DNA from: Phycisphaerae bacterium
Lineage (GTDB): Bacteria; Planctomycetota; Phycisphaerae; UBA1845; Fen-1342
Direction of reading: 5' to 3'
Assembly: GCA_022072445.1 (NCBI GenBank)
Contig: JAJVHV010000018.1
Coordinates: 61,631 to 125,630 of the forward strand
DNA length: 64,000 nucleotides
Shown here: one piece after another, positions 1 to 8,586 of the stretch
Layout of the letters: each line of letters begins with the position of its first letter
Numbering within the stretch: the first letter of the stretch is position 1
Position numbers and translations under genes: made by a program
The notes under the pieces: model-generated
What the model saw: only the letters and a program-made list of their open reading frames with translations
The model's database searches: none
What the model was told of the DNA's origin: nothing

Positions 1-705
1 TCGACCGGTCTGCTGCGCTTCGAAAGCACCGGCTACGGAACGTCCGAGTTCGTCACCGTCCGCACCCTCCAGGGCACCTTCGCGGTCACGGGCGGCGACG
101 CGGGCAGCTACACCGACCGCGGGCGTAATGTCACCGCCACCGTCAACGGCGCCAGCGTCGCCGCCGACGGTCTGCGGATCTTCGCCCGCAGCTCCACGCT
201 CAGCCTCGACGTCGACCTGACCGCGACCTTCGGAACCACGCCCGGCTCGTCCACCTTCTACATTGTCGGCGGCGGGGCCGACTTCCAGATTTCGCCACGC
301 GTCTCGCTCTCCGGCATGGAGAGCATCGGGATGCGGGCCGTTAGCACCGGCAACCTGGGCGACTCGACCAATGGCACGTTGGCTTCGCTCTCCAGCGGCG
401 GCGCGAACCAATTGTCGTCCGGCAGTTACGCCGTCGCACAGCGCATCATCCGCTCGGCTCAGACGCAGATTTCCAGCCTCCGCGGCCGCCTCGGCGCATT
501 CCAGAAGGACACGCTCGAGTCGACCTCGAACGCCCTGCGGATCACGCTCGAAAACACGACCGCGGCCGAAAGCGCCATCCGCGACACCGACTTCGCCGAA
601 GAAACGAGCAATCTCACCCGCTCGCAGATTCTGGTGCAGTCGGCCACCAACACGCTGCGGCTGGCCAACGCCGCCCCGCAGCAGGTCCTGGCCCTGCTCG
701 GATAG
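1..705 (+). CDS. Flagellin, C-terminal part (5' truncated by window edge)
   Basis: The reading frame is open from base 1 and ends at TAG 703-705, giving 234 visible residues of a gene that starts outside the window. The last 100 residues match the conserved flagellin D0/D1 C-terminal helix: an S-Q-T-QISSLRGRLGAFQ stretch, the AESAIRDTDFAEE segment and the terminal QILVQSATNTLRLAN...QQVLALLG. The upstream part is a variable beta-rich region, as expected for the surface-exposed D2/D3 domains. Flagellin polymerises outside the cell into the flagellar filament, exported through the type III flagellar apparatus. No other flagellar gene lies in the window, so its operon cannot be judged. Family assignment is secure; which flagellin paralogue it is cannot be told. 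Confidence 0.93.
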   Translation, partial: STGLLRFESTGYGTSEFVTVRTLQGTFAVTGGDAGSYTDRGRNVTATVNGASVAADGLRIFARSSTLSLDVDLTATFGTTPGSSTFYIVGGGADFQISPRVSLSGMESIGMRAVSTGNLGDSTNGTLASLSSGGANQLSSGSYAVAQRIIRSAQTQISSLRGRLGAFQKDTLESTSNALRITLENTTAAESAIRDTDFAEETSNLTRSQILVQSATNTLRLANAAPQQVLALLG

Positions 706-721
706 CAGCAGGTCCTGGCCC
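678..721 (+). repeat. 17-bp direct repeat across the flagellin stop codon
   Basis: GCAGCAGGTCCTGGCCC occurs at 678-694 inside the flagellin 3' end and again at 705-721 just after the stop, 27 bp apart. The second copy looks like a local duplication of the last coding bases (QQVLA). It has no evident function. Confidence 0.7.
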
Positions 722-842
722 CGCCGGACAGCCATCCGGGCGCCGAAACGATCATCCCTCGTCTTCCACGGCGGCTCGCTCACGCGGGCCGCCGAACTTT
801 TCTTGCGAGACACCGCGCCCCCAGCCGAGCCCCGGAAGCGCC

Positions 843-1529
843 CCCAGCCGAGCCCCGACGGTAACGGACGGGTTCGAACGAAAGTTGCCCTCGTCGAGCG
901 ACACGGCGCCTCCAGCCGAGCCCCGACGGTAACGGAGGGGTTCGAACGAAAGTTGCGTCGGGTGCAGCCCTGATGCACCGCACCGCCTACGGACGCGGGT
1001 CGTGTTGTGCGTCGCGGGACGCACCCTACTGAGCTTCATGACCGGGACTCGGCGCCGTGAAGCATTGCCCGCAAGGCGTTCGGGGCGCTTGTGCGTGCGA
1101 CGAGATCCACCGTGGTCGAACCCCTCCCTTACGGTCGGGGCTCGGCTGGGGGCACGGCTCCGGTTGCGGCAAAAGCGCACGAGAGCGCGTTGAAAGCGCG
1201 CTGGCGACGCGCGGAAAGCCCAGCCGAGCCCCGACGGTAACGGAGGGGTTCGAACGAAAGTTGCCCTCGTCGAGCGACACGGCGCCTCCAGCCGAGCCCC
1301 GACGGTAACGGAGGGGTTCGAACGAAAGTTGCGTAGGGTGCATCCCTGATGCACCGCACCGCCTTCGGACGCGGGTCGTGTGGTGCGTCGAGGGACGCAC
1401 CCTACTGAGCTTCATGATCGGGACTCGGCGCCGTGGAGCATTGCCCGCGAGGCGTTCGGGGCGCTTGTGCGTGCGACGAGATCCACCGTGGTCGAACCCC
1501 TCCCTTACGGTCGGGGCTCGGCTGGGCAC
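843..1529 (+). repeat. Duplicated repeat block, 376-bp period, built of dispersed inverted elements
   Basis: A segment of about 310 bp (about 843-1153) recurs at about 1219-1529 with only scattered mismatches, offset 376 bp, with 66 bp of unrelated sequence between. Each copy contains two direct copies of a roughly 33-bp element beginning CAGCCGAGCCCCGACGGTAA (near 845, 912, 1221, 1290). Each also carries one inverted copy near its right end (about 1112-1151 and 1488-1527). The opposed copies could fold into long hairpins. The block has stop-poor frames in several directions, an effect of composition, and no coding signal was found. It fills the gap between the flagellin and the galactose-oxidase remnant. 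A 23-bp piece of it (1331-1353) is found again, inverted, at 62937-62959. Confidence 0.85.
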
Positions 1530-1797
1530 GCCGTCGTCGATCACGCGCGTCACGCTGGTGCGGCTCGGATGGTCCACGCACAGCTTCGACATGAACACGC
1601 GCTTCCTGGAGCTGGGCTTCACGTACCAGACCGTCCAGGACCGGCTCAAGGTCACCGCGCCCGCCCACGGCTTCATGGCCCCGCCGGGATACTATATGCT
1701 CTTCATCCTGAAACCTACGCCCGCACAGGACAATCGCCCGAACGTCTGGTACCCCTCGCGCGGGCACATCGTCAAGGTCGAGATGCAGCTTTCCTGA
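1528..1797 (+). pseudogene. Galactose oxidase-like C-terminal domain remnant
   Basis: The frame reads TPSSITRVTLVRLG, then THSFD, then a beta-rich stretch ending APPGYYMLFIL and a stop at 1795-1797. This is the pattern of the C-terminal early-set domain (DUF1929) of galactose oxidase and glyoxal oxidase-like proteins, where the I-x-x-V-x-L-x-R and PPGYYMLF motifs are typical. Only about 90 residues remain. Upstream the frame runs straight into the duplicated repeat block, with no start codon or ribosome site of its own and no Kelch propeller. The simplest reading is that the 5' part of the gene was lost when the repeat block arrived or expanded. An intact gene elsewhere in the genome is possible. 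Confidence 0.6.
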
Positions 1798-1808
1798 ATT
1801 GCCGCCGG

Positions 1809-4445
1809 CTAAGCGCTGCCGTCGCCCTCAGGCTCGTCGCCGTCGCCCCCTCCCGCGGCGGCGTTCGGTCCAGCGTCCGGCGCGCCGTTCTCGGGCGCGG
1901 CCGGACCGGCGTCGGCGCCGTTCTCGCCGCTTTCATCCTTCTCCGGCGCGATCTTCGCCACCGCGACCACGCGATCCTCCTCGTCCACGCGGATCAGCTT
2001 CACACCCTGCGTCGCGCGGCCGATGTCGCGGAGCTGCCCGACCTCCATCCGCAGCAGCGTGCCGCCGGCCGTGATCAGCATGAGCTGGTCGTCGTCCGAT
2101 ACGGCCCGGATCGCGGTCACCTCGCCGTTCCGCTCGGTGATGCGCACGTTGATCACGCCCTTGGCGCCGCGCTTCGTGAGCCGATATTCGTCCACGTCGG
2201 TCTTCTTGCCGAAGCCGTTCTCGCAGACCGTCAGCACGCTCATGCCCGGCTGGATGATCACCAGGTCGACGGCCCGGTCGTCGTCGGCCAGGTCGATGCC
2301 GCGCACGCCGCGGGCGCTGCGGCCCATCGGCCGCACGTCGTCTTCCTTGAAGCGGCAGGCCATGCCTTTGCGCGTGCCGATGATGATCTCGTCATTGCCG
2401 CCCGTCAGCCCGACGCCGATCAGCGAGTCATCCGGGTCGAGCGTCAGCGCGATGATGCCGCTGGGCCGCGGATTGCTGAACGCCGCCAGCGGCGTCTTCT
2501 TCACGACGCCCTTCTCGGTCGCGAAAAAGACGAACTTCTCTTCGAACTGGCTGACCGGCAGCACCGCCATGTGGCGCTCGTTGGACTGCATGGTCAGAAT
2601 GTTCGGCAGCGAACGGCCGCGGCTGGTGCGGCTGAGGCTGGGAATGTCGTACACTCGCAGCCAGTAGACACGGCCGCGGTTGGTAAAGAAGAGCAGATAA
2701 TCGTGCGTGCTGGCGACGCGCAGATGCTCGATGAAATCGCCTTCCTTGTTATCGGCGCCTTTCACGCCCTTGCCGCCGCGGCCCTGCGAGCGATAGGTCT
2801 CGACCGGCACGCGCTTGATGTAGCCTTCGTGCGAGATCGAGACGATCACGTCCTCCTGCGCGATGAGCTGCTCCATCTCGAGCGAGCCGACCGGGCCGGT
2901 GATGCGCGTGCGGCGCGGCGCGGGGAAGCGGGCCATCACGTCGTGCATGTCCTCGACGATGATGTCCAGCACGCGCCGCTCTTCGCTCAGGATCAGCTCG
3001 TAGTCGGCGATCTCGGCGACCAGGCCGCTGTACTCCTTGGCGAGCTGCTCGATCTCCAGACCGGTCAGCCGGCGGAGCTGCATGGCCAGGATGGCGTCGG
3101 CCTGCGTGCGGCTCAGGAAGCGATCCTGGGCCGTGGCGCCGCGGACGAACGCCTCGGGCAGCAGCCTGGTCACGGTCGCCACTTCGGCCAGCCGCAGCGC
3201 GCGGGCCATCAGCCGCGCGCGGGCCGTGTCGACGTCGGGCGACTCGCGGATCAGCCGGATGATGCCGTCAATGTCGGCGACGGCGAGGATCAGCCCTTCG
3301 AGGATGTGCGCCCGCTGCCGCGCCTTGCGCAGCAGGAACGCCGTCCGGCGGCGGATGACCTCCTTGCGGTGGCCGATGAAGTGCTCGATGAGCTGTTTGA
3401 GCGACAGCTCGCGCGGCACGCGGTTCACCAGTGCGATGTGAATCGCGTTCACCGAGCTCTGCAGCGGGGTGTATTTCCAGAGCTGGTTCTTGATGACCTC
3501 GATGTTGGCGTCCTTCTTGAGCGTGATCACCAGGCGCACGAGCGCCTCGCGCCCGCTCTCGTCGCGCACGTCGTCGATGCCCTTGATCGTGCCGTTCTGC
3601 ACGGCGTCGAAAATGCGCTCCTTGATGGTCGGCAGCAGCACGCCGGGTGGAATCTCGTCGACCACGATCTGCAGCCGGCCGCTCTTGGTCTCTTCGTCGT
3701 GCATCACGCCGCGGACAATCATCGAGCCGTGGCCGGTCGCGTACGCCTCGCGGATGCCCTCGCTGCCGCAGATCAGGCCGCCGGTGGGAAAATCGGGTCC
3801 CGGGACGATCTTCATCAGCTCGTCGAGCGTGATGTCGGGTTTCTCGATGATCGCGATCGCGGCCCTGCAGATTTCGGTGAGGTTGTGGGGCAGGATGCGC
3901 GTCGCCATGCCGACGGCGATGCCCTCGCTGCCGTTGACCAGCAGATTCGGGAACTTGCTCGGCAGGACGACCGGCTCCTTCAGCGTGCCGTCGTAGTTGT
4001 CCTCGAAATCGACTGTCTCGCGCTCGATGTCGTCGAGCATCAGTTCGGCGGCGCTGGCCAGCCGCGCTTCGGTGTAGCGCATCGCCGCGGGCGGGTCGCC
4101 GTCGATGCTGCCGAAGTTGCCCTGCGGATCGACCAGCAGGTAGCGCATGGCCCATTCCTGGCCCATGCGCACCAGCGTCGGATAAATGACGCCCTCGCCG
4201 TGCGGGTGATAGTTGCCGCTGGTGTCGCCGCAGATCTTGGCGCACTTGCGGTGCTTGGCGCGCGGGTTGAGGTTGAGGTCGTTCATGGCGACGAGGATGC
4301 GGCGTTGCGAAGGTTTGAGACCGTCGCGGACGTCGGGCAGGGCGCGGGCCATGATGACGCTCATGGCGTAGGTGAGGTAGCTCTCGCGCATCTCGTCGGC
4401 GATGGGTCGTGGCAGTTCGCTGTGCGGGGCGGTGGTCGTGGTCAT
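1809..4445 (-). CDS. gyrA: DNA gyrase subunit A
   Basis: The 878-residue product is the breakage-reunion subunit of DNA gyrase (A2B2 with GyrB), which introduces negative supercoils using ATP. The active-site tyrosine is Tyr124 in [10 protein letters not shown]. The YHPHGEG...YPT segment, the long coiled tower region and a six-bladed C-terminal DNA-wrapping domain with GyrA box QGRGGKG (canonical form Q[R/K]RGG[R/K]G) are all present. An acidic Gly/Ala/Asp/Glu-rich tail follows. ATG 4445 gives the normal GyrA N-terminus ([19 protein letters not shown]). The frame stays open upstream to 4826, so an N-terminally extended form starting at ATG 4751 cannot be excluded. The residue at the E. coli Ser83 position is Gly85, and the Asp87 position is Pro89. 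It ends convergently 12 bp from the galactose-oxidase remnant. Confidence 0.97.
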   Translation of the reverse strand: MTTTTAPHSELPRPIADEMRESYLTYAMSVIMARALPDVRDGLKPSQRRILVAMNDLNLNPRAKHRKCAKICGDTSGNYHPHGEGVIYPTLVRMGQEWAMRYLLVDPQGNFGSIDGDPPAAMRYTEARLASAAELMLDDIERETVDFEDNYDGTLKEPVVLPSKFPNLLVNGSEGIAVGMATRILPHNLTEICRAAIAIIEKPDITLDELMKIVPGPDFPTGGLICGSEGIREAYATGHGSMIVRGVMHDEETKSGRLQIVVDEIPPGVLLPTIKERIFDAVQNGTIKGIDDVRDESGREALVRLVITLKKDANIEVIKNQLWKYTPLQSSVNAIHIALVNRVPRELSLKQLIEHFIGHRKEVIRRRTAFLLRKARQRAHILEGLILAVADIDGIIRLIRESPDVDTARARLMARALRLAEVATVTRLLPEAFVRGATAQDRFLSRTQADAILAMQLRRLTGLEIEQLAKEYSGLVAEIADYELILSEERRVLDIIVEDMHDVMARFPAPRRTRITGPVGSLEMEQLIAQEDVIVSISHEGYIKRVPVETYRSQGRGGKGVKGADNKEGDFIEHLRVASTHDYLLFFTNRGRVYWLRVYDIPSLSRTSRGRSLPNILTMQSNERHMAVLPVSQFEEKFVFFATEKGVVKKTPLAAFSNPRPSGIIALTLDPDDSLIGVGLTGGNDEIIIGTRKGMACRFKEDDVRPMGRSARGVRGIDLADDDRAVDLVIIQPGMSVLTVCENGFGKKTDVDEYRLTKRGAKGVINVRITERNGEVTAIRAVSDDDQLMLITAGGTLLRMEVGQLRDIGRATQGVKLIRVDEEDRVVAVAKIAPEKDESGENGADAGPAAPENGAPDAGPNAAAGGGDGDEPEGDGSA

Positions 4446-4757
4446 TAGCGGTGTCGGGGCGTCCCAAGAGGGCCAGGTGTCAGTCGCCGGTAAAGTCCGC
4501 GATTTTAGGCGAAACTGGGCCAGACGGGCAGGTGCTGGGCGCGGCGTGGCGAGCGCGGGCGGGGCGGCGCGGGTGCCGGCTGGGTAGCGCGCAAGGGTGT
4601 GTGCGGACGGTGGTTGCGCGCGTGTCGGCGTCGCCGGGGTGGGTGCTGTCTGGCGGACGGGCTGGGGAACGGGCGCGAGGGCGCGGGGCGGGTTTGGGGG
4701 TGTGCGGTGCGTCGCACGATAGCGGCTGGCGATGGTGCTGAGGTTTTTCATGTCTGA
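4446..4757 (-). other. gyrA 5' leader or proline-rich in-frame extension
   Basis: This stretch separates the candidate promoter from the canonical gyrA start. It contains no stop in the gyrA frame and would encode a low-complexity Pro/Ala/Arg/Thr-rich segment. No clear Shine-Dalgarno sequence precedes ATG 4445. It is more likely an untranslated leader than protein, because GyrA families begin close to the [12 protein letters not shown] motif, but the sequence alone does not decide. Confidence 0.4.
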
Positions 4758-4786
4758 AGTGTAACACGGAAAATCTAGATTGTCAA
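4758..4786 (-). promoter_or_regulatory. Candidate sigma-70 promoter of gyrA
   Basis: On the minus strand TTGACA (4786-4781) is followed after exactly 17 bp by TACACT (4763-4758). This is a perfect -35 and a 4-of-6 -10 in an AT-rich island inside very GC-rich DNA. Initiation about seven bases further would fall near 4751, where an ATG in frame with gyrA lies. The transcript would therefore either have a leader of about 306 nt before ATG 4445 or be leaderless and add 102 Pro/Ala/Arg-rich residues. Confidence 0.7.
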
Positions 4787-4919
4787 GAAAATCTGTCCCA
4801 AGTTCCGGGCCGGGCGGGGTGCGCACTTATCGGCCGCGCGGCTGGAGGCGTGACCTGACGCCGTTGGCGGGGCTTCGTCATGCGTGGTGCTGGGGGGTGC
4901 TTCGTGCTCGGATGGCGGG

Positions 4920-5056
4920 AACACAGCCGGGGGCGGCTGTGCCACATGCGATCAGAGCACGAAGCGCCAGCGAGTGACGGGGCCGAGGGGGAGTGCAGCC
5001 GAGGGGGGCTGCTCTCGATCGTGCCCACACAGCCGAGGGCGGCTGTGCCACATGCG
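4920..5056 (+). repeat. Two CACAGCCG...CGGCTGTG hairpin repeats in the gyrA upstream gap
   Basis: CACAGCCGGGGGCGGCTGTG followed by CCACATGCG (around 4922-4950) and CACAGCCGAGGGCGGCTGTG followed by CCACATGCGG (around 5028-5056) share an 8-bp perfect stem and a conserved 3' tag. A third, degenerate hairpin (GCAGCCGAGGGGGGCTGC) sits at about 4995-5012. The rest of the gap from 4787 to 5370 shows no credible gene. The open frames there are GC-driven and unlike any protein recognised. Confidence 0.7.
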
Positions 5057-5382
5057 GCGGCATCGGCGAATGGCGAGTCGCGGATAACGGGTGGGCCGCC
5101 GCGCAGAAATTACGCGGGCGGCGGCGCGGGGCGACGGCGTTTGGTTGTCGGGGCGGCGCGCAAGGAATGCGCGGCGAAGCTTGTTGGATGGCTGTGTGCG
5201 CGAGGTGCGCGGGCGGTGAGGGTGGGGTGAGCGCGGCGTTATGGGGTGGAAATGCGGTGCGTGCGTTCTCAAGGCCGTGGGGCGGAAAAGCCGAAAGATG
5301 GGGGCGTGTAATCAGCGGACCAGTGGCGCGTGCGGAAACTGGTTCGAAAACCCCACCGATGCCTTTTGATGGAGAGGCTAGC

Positions 5383-5664
5383 ATGACCGAGAAGAATCGC
5401 AACTACACCACCACCACGACGACCGCTCAGTGCTGCCAGACCTTCCCGTGGGAGCAGATTTCGACCCCGGGCACGTACATCTGCAATTGGAGCGGGCATC
5501 TGCTGCGCGTTCCCGCGGACGGCGTGGTCGGCGGCTTCTGCCCGCTGTTCAACATCGTCGGCAACGAGCCGCTGTACGTCACCAAGATCAGCGAAGACCC
5601 GTATCTCAACATCAGCCAGGCCCGCATCGCCGCCAGCAACCTGGACCTGACCGTCAACTTCTAA
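5383..5664 (+). CDS. Small protein of unknown function (93 aa)
   Basis: ATG 5383 follows a good ribosome site (GGAGAGG, 5371-5377), and the frame ends at TAA 5662-5664, with an intrinsic terminator 64 bp further on. The 93-residue product starts with a Thr run, has an adjacent Cys pair (AQCCQTFPWEQ), a Cys at CNWSGHLLRVP and another in GGFCPLF, then ends in LDLTVNF. There is no signal peptide or membrane segment. It is flanked by a 5' hairpin (ACCAGT...ACTGGT, about 5319-5345) and a terminator, so it looks like a free-standing, well-expressed monocistronic gene. I do not recognise the family. The lack of low-complexity GC-shadow character supports a real gene. Confidence 0.75.
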   Translation: MTEKNRNYTTTTTTAQCCQTFPWEQISTPGTYICNWSGHLLRVPADGVVGGFCPLFNIVGNEPLYVTKISEDPYLNISQARIAASNLDLTVNF

Positions 5665-5727
5665 GCCGGGCCCTTCCGCGGTGGTTTTCGCGGGAGGATC
5701 ATCAGCGACAAGAACCGCACGCGCCGC

Positions 5728-5760
5728 GGGGAAGCCACGGGGGCTTCCCCGCTTCTTTGT
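5728..5760 (+). terminator. Intrinsic terminator after the small unknown gene
   Basis: GGGGAAGCC (5728-5736), a five-base loop and GGCTTCCCC (5742-5750) form a perfect 9-bp stem followed by GCTTCTTTGTT. It closes the 5383-5664 transcript. Confidence 0.8.
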
Positions 5761-5803
5761 TAACAATGCAGAATGAAGAATGCAGAATGCAGAAGCGCGG
5801 CGG

Positions 5804-6050
5804 CGCTGAATAGCGAGTAGCCAGTTCAGAATAACGAGTGAAACGGCGACGGCTGCTGAATGGCGCGTAGCGAGTTCAGAATAACGAGTGAAACGGCGAC
5901 GGCTGCCGAATAGAGAGAAGCGAGTTCAAAATAGCGAGTGAAACGGCGACGGCTGCTGAATGGCGAGTAGCGAGTTCAGAATAACGAGTGAAACGGCGAC
6001 GGCTGCCGAATAGAGAGAAGCGAGTTCAGAATAACGAATGCACGGCGACG
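5804..6050 (+). repeat. Minisatellite A, five copies of a 50-bp unit
   Basis: Five tandem units of exactly 50 bp carry the core AAACGGCGACGGCTG at about 5841, 5891, 5941 and 5991, with a degenerate copy at 6041. Two subtypes alternate (GCTGAATGGCG.GTAGCGAG and GCCGAATAGAGAGAAGCGAG), giving a 100-bp higher-order repeat. There are no unique spacers, so it is not a CRISPR array. A short AT-richer run of ATGCAGAATGAAGAATGCAG precedes it at 5766. Confidence 0.9.
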
Positions 6051-6061
6051 GGCGGCGGCGG

Positions 6062-6208
6062 CGCCATTCGTCATTCGCTATTCGACATTCGCTATTCATC
6101 CGCGTGGCGGCGCCATTCGTTATTCGCTATTCGTCATTCGCAATTCATCCGCGTGGCGGCGCCATTCGTTATTCGCTATTCGACATTCGCTATTCATCCG
6201 CGTGGGCA
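6062..6208 (+). repeat. Minisatellite B, three copies of a 49-bp unit, opposite in sense to A
   Basis: Three tandem units begin CGCCATTCGT at 6062, 6111 and 6160 and read on as ATTCGCTATTCG then CATTCGCTATTCATCCGCG. The ATTCGCTATTCG core is the reverse complement of the CGAATAGCGAAT-type core of minisatellite A, so the two arrays face each other. With array A they fill most of the gap between the small unknown gene and the SpoVR gene. Confidence 0.85.
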
Positions 6209-6322
6209 CAGTGGCCCGGCGCTACCGGGCCGCGAGGACGCGGGTAACCGGCTGCTTTTCGGGCCGGGCGGCCGGGCATACACTCTTACCGCGGCGCCGC
6301 GGCGCCAGTGCGAGGAGCTGAC

Positions 6323-7855
6323 GTGTTGGATGCGTTTCCGCAGGAACTGGAGCTGGAGCGCCGCGCGATCGAGGCCAGCGCGCGGCGGCTCGGCCTCGAT
6401 CCGTTCGAGACGATCTTCGAGATCGTGACGTTTGACCAGATGAACCAGATCGCGGCGTTCGGCGGGTTTCCGCAGCGTTATCCGCACTGGCGCTTCGGGA
6501 TGGAATACGAGCGGCTGCGCAAGACGCACACGTACGGGCTCGGCAAGATCTACGAGATGGTGATCAACAACGACCCGTGCTACGCGTATCTGCTGGAGGA
6601 CAACGCGCTGGTGGACCAGAAGCTGGTCATGGCGCACGTGATGGGCCACAGCGACTTCTTCAAGCACAACGTGTGGTTCAGCCAGACGGACCGCAAGATG
6701 ATGGACGGGATGGCCAATCACGGGACGCGCGTGCGACGGCACATCGAGCGCTTCGGCCACGAGACGGTCGAGAAGTTCATCGACGTGTGCCTGTCGCTGG
6801 AGGACCTGATCGACCCGCACTCGGTTTTCATCAAGCGCATGCCCGAGCCGCCCAAGCCCGGCCGCCCGCTGCCGCGGGAGTCGATCGAACAGCAACTGAC
6901 GCGCTATCCGGCCAAGTCGTACATGGACCGCTACATCAACCCGCCGGAGACGCTGCAGCGTGAGCGTGAGCGTGGGCTGAAGACGATGGAGGCTGAGCGG
7001 CGGGCGTTTCCGCCGGCTCCGGAGCGGGACGTGCTGCTGTTTCTGCTGCAGGACGCGCCGCTGGAGGACTGGCAGGCGGACGTGCTGGACATCATTCGCG
7101 ACGAGGCGTACTACTTCGCGCCGCAGGGGATGACGAAGGTGATGAACGAGGGGTGGGCCAGCTACTGGCATTCGTATTTGATGACGCATCATCACCTGCG
7201 CGACCATGAGCTGGTGACGTACGCGGATCATCACTCCGGGACGATGTACACGGCGCCGGGGCAGTTCAACCCGTACAAGCTGGGGATCGAGCTGTTCCGC
7301 GACATCGAGGAGCGCTGGAACAAGGGCCGCTTCGGCAAGGAGTACGAAGAGTGCGACTCGATGGAGAAACGCCGCGCCTGGGACACCGGGCTTAAGAAGG
7401 GGCGCGAGAAGATTTTCGAAGTGCGGCGGATTTACAACGACGTGATGTTCATCGACGAGTTTCTGACGCAGGAGTTCGTGGATCGGTTCAAGATGTACCA
7501 GTATCGGCGCGATCCGAGCACGGGGCGGATGGTGGCGGTGAACCGCGACTATCAGCACATCAAGCGGCAGCTGCTGTTCATGCTGACGAACTTCGCGCGG
7601 CCGTACATTTACGTGGTGGACGGGAACTACGCGAACCGGGGCGAGCTTTACTTGTCGCATCGGCACATGGGCGTCGATCTGGACATCAAGTATTCGACCG
7701 AGTGCCTGCGAAACATCCACATGCTGTGGCAGCGGCCCGTGCATCTGTCGGCGCGGATCGACGACGACATGATGCTCTTCACGTTCGACGGCCGGACGCT
7801 TCAGCAGCAGAAGATCAAAGACGACTTCGCGAGACCGGCGCACAGCGTCAGCTAG
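6323..7855 (+). CDS. SpoVR family protein
   Basis: The 510-residue product covers a full-length SpoVR domain: the FEIVTFDQMNQIAAFGGFP and YPHWRFGMEYERL segments, the YGLGKIYEMVINNDPCYAYL segment, the VMAHVMGHSDFF histidine motif and the NEGWASYWH motif. GTG 6323 was chosen because GAGGAG lies five to six bases upstream; an alternative GTG at 6308 has no such site. SpoVR proteins were first tied to spore cortex formation in Bacillus but are widespread in non-sporulating bacteria. There they usually sit with the kinase PrkA and a YeaH/YhbH protein. Neither partner is in this window, so the gene stands alone. Its molecular activity is unknown. Confidence 0.95.
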   Translation: MLDAFPQELELERRAIEASARRLGLDPFETIFEIVTFDQMNQIAAFGGFPQRYPHWRFGMEYERLRKTHTYGLGKIYEMVINNDPCYAYLLEDNALVDQKLVMAHVMGHSDFFKHNVWFSQTDRKMMDGMANHGTRVRRHIERFGHETVEKFIDVCLSLEDLIDPHSVFIKRMPEPPKPGRPLPRESIEQQLTRYPAKSYMDRYINPPETLQRERERGLKTMEAERRAFPPAPERDVLLFLLQDAPLEDWQADVLDIIRDEAYYFAPQGMTKVMNEGWASYWHSYLMTHHHLRDHELVTYADHHSGTMYTAPGQFNPYKLGIELFRDIEERWNKGRFGKEYEECDSMEKRRAWDTGLKKGREKIFEVRRIYNDVMFIDEFLTQEFVDRFKMYQYRRDPSTGRMVAVNRDYQHIKRQLLFMLTNFARPYIYVVDGNYANRGELYLSHRHMGVDLDIKYSTECLRNIHMLWQRPVHLSARIDDDMMLFTFDGRTLQQQKIKDDFARPAHSVS

Positions 7856-7861
7856 CTGTAC

Positions 7862-7893
7862 GGCATGCCTGCGCCTGACGGCGAGAGCATGCC
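7862..7893 (+). repeat. GGCATGC inverted repeat after the SpoVR gene
   Basis: GGCATGC (7862-7868) and GCATGCC (7887-7893) flank GCGCCTGACGGCGAGA. A related string (GAGCATGCTCGCGCCTGGCG) recurs near 11960, so this is a dispersed element. It lies between two convergent genes and may also end transcripts, but no T-run follows it. Confidence 0.55.
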
Positions 7894-7933
7894 ACCCAAG
7901 CTTGGACAAACGTGCTTGGACGAGCGCGGGGCG

Positions 7934-8341
7934 TTACGGGGCGGGGTTCTGGGCTGTGCGCAGCATGTCGATTTGCCCCATGATCGCCGCCCGCACCGCC
8001 GGGTCTGACTCGATTTTCGCGAGTTTCTGGAGCGCGTCGATCCCGGCGGCGGGGTCGAGCAGGGAGAAGACGTTGACGGCGCTGAGGCGAATCTGCGAGG
8101 CGGCGGGCTCGGTCTTGTAGCGCGCCAGCAGCGGCTCGACGACTTCCGGGCCGCGCTTCGCGAGGGCGCGGACCGCGGCGTCGCGCTGCTCGGCGCTCAT
8201 CACGCTCGCCAGGTAGTTGAGCATCTCATCGACCGAGCCGCGCGGGACGGCTCTCGGGCCGGTCGCCAGCCAGCGCGGTACCCAGAACACGCCAGCGATG
8301 ACCAGCACCAGACCCAGAATGACGTAGAGCTTCGTTTTCAC
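7934..8341 (-). CDS. Membrane-anchored HEAT-like protein, unknown function
   Basis: The 135-residue product begins with a hydrophobic segment (LYVILGLVLVIAGVFWV, residues 5-21) that is probably a membrane anchor. The remainder is helical, with SAEQRDAAVRALAKRGPEVVEPLL and IDALQKLAKIESDPAVRAAI patterns typical of HEAT/ARM-type repeats. This suggests a small protein-binding domain facing the periplasm. Its start ATG 8341 lies 245 bp from the divergent GH106-like gene. I do not know a function. Confidence 0.7.
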   Translation of the reverse strand: MKTKLYVILGLVLVIAGVFWVPRWLATGPRAVPRGSVDEMLNYLASVMSAEQRDAAVRALAKRGPEVVEPLLARYKTEPAASQIRLSAVNVFSLLDPAAGIDALQKLAKIESDPAVRAAIMGQIDMLRTAQNPAP

Positions 8342-8586
8342 CTGAGACGTGGCCTCGCGAGATGTTTCGTTGCCGATGCTGGCGAGAGGCTAGCACAGCG
8401 CGGAGCCGAAGTCGAGCCTGCGTCGCGGCATTGCGTGGCCGCGTGGCCGCCGGCGCTGCCCGCGAGTAACATGCGCCCGCAAAAGTCCGGCTCGGCGGCA
8501 CCTGGTAATCGCGCCGGCGGCGACGCGGCCGGCGTCCGCCGCGCAAGTCAGTTCGGTTCGAATCTCTGGTTCGTGTGAGGCGACCC

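Noticed and set aside
1380..4448. 1022-codon open frame on the plus strand
   Set aside because: It lies opposite gyrA, is Ala/Arg/Asp/His-rich and has no recognisable domain.
5270..5345. c-di-GMP riboswitch-like GGGGCGGAAAAGCC segment before the small gene
   Set aside because: The conserved GCAAACC/GNRA and receptor parts of the class I aptamer are missing; only a simple hairpin remains.
5804..6208. CRISPR array
   Set aside because: Units repeat head to tail without unique spacers and there are no cas genes.
8548..8570. tRNA-like GGTTCGAATC T-loop
   Set aside because: The flanking bases do not form a T-stem, and no anticodon arm or acceptor stem is present.
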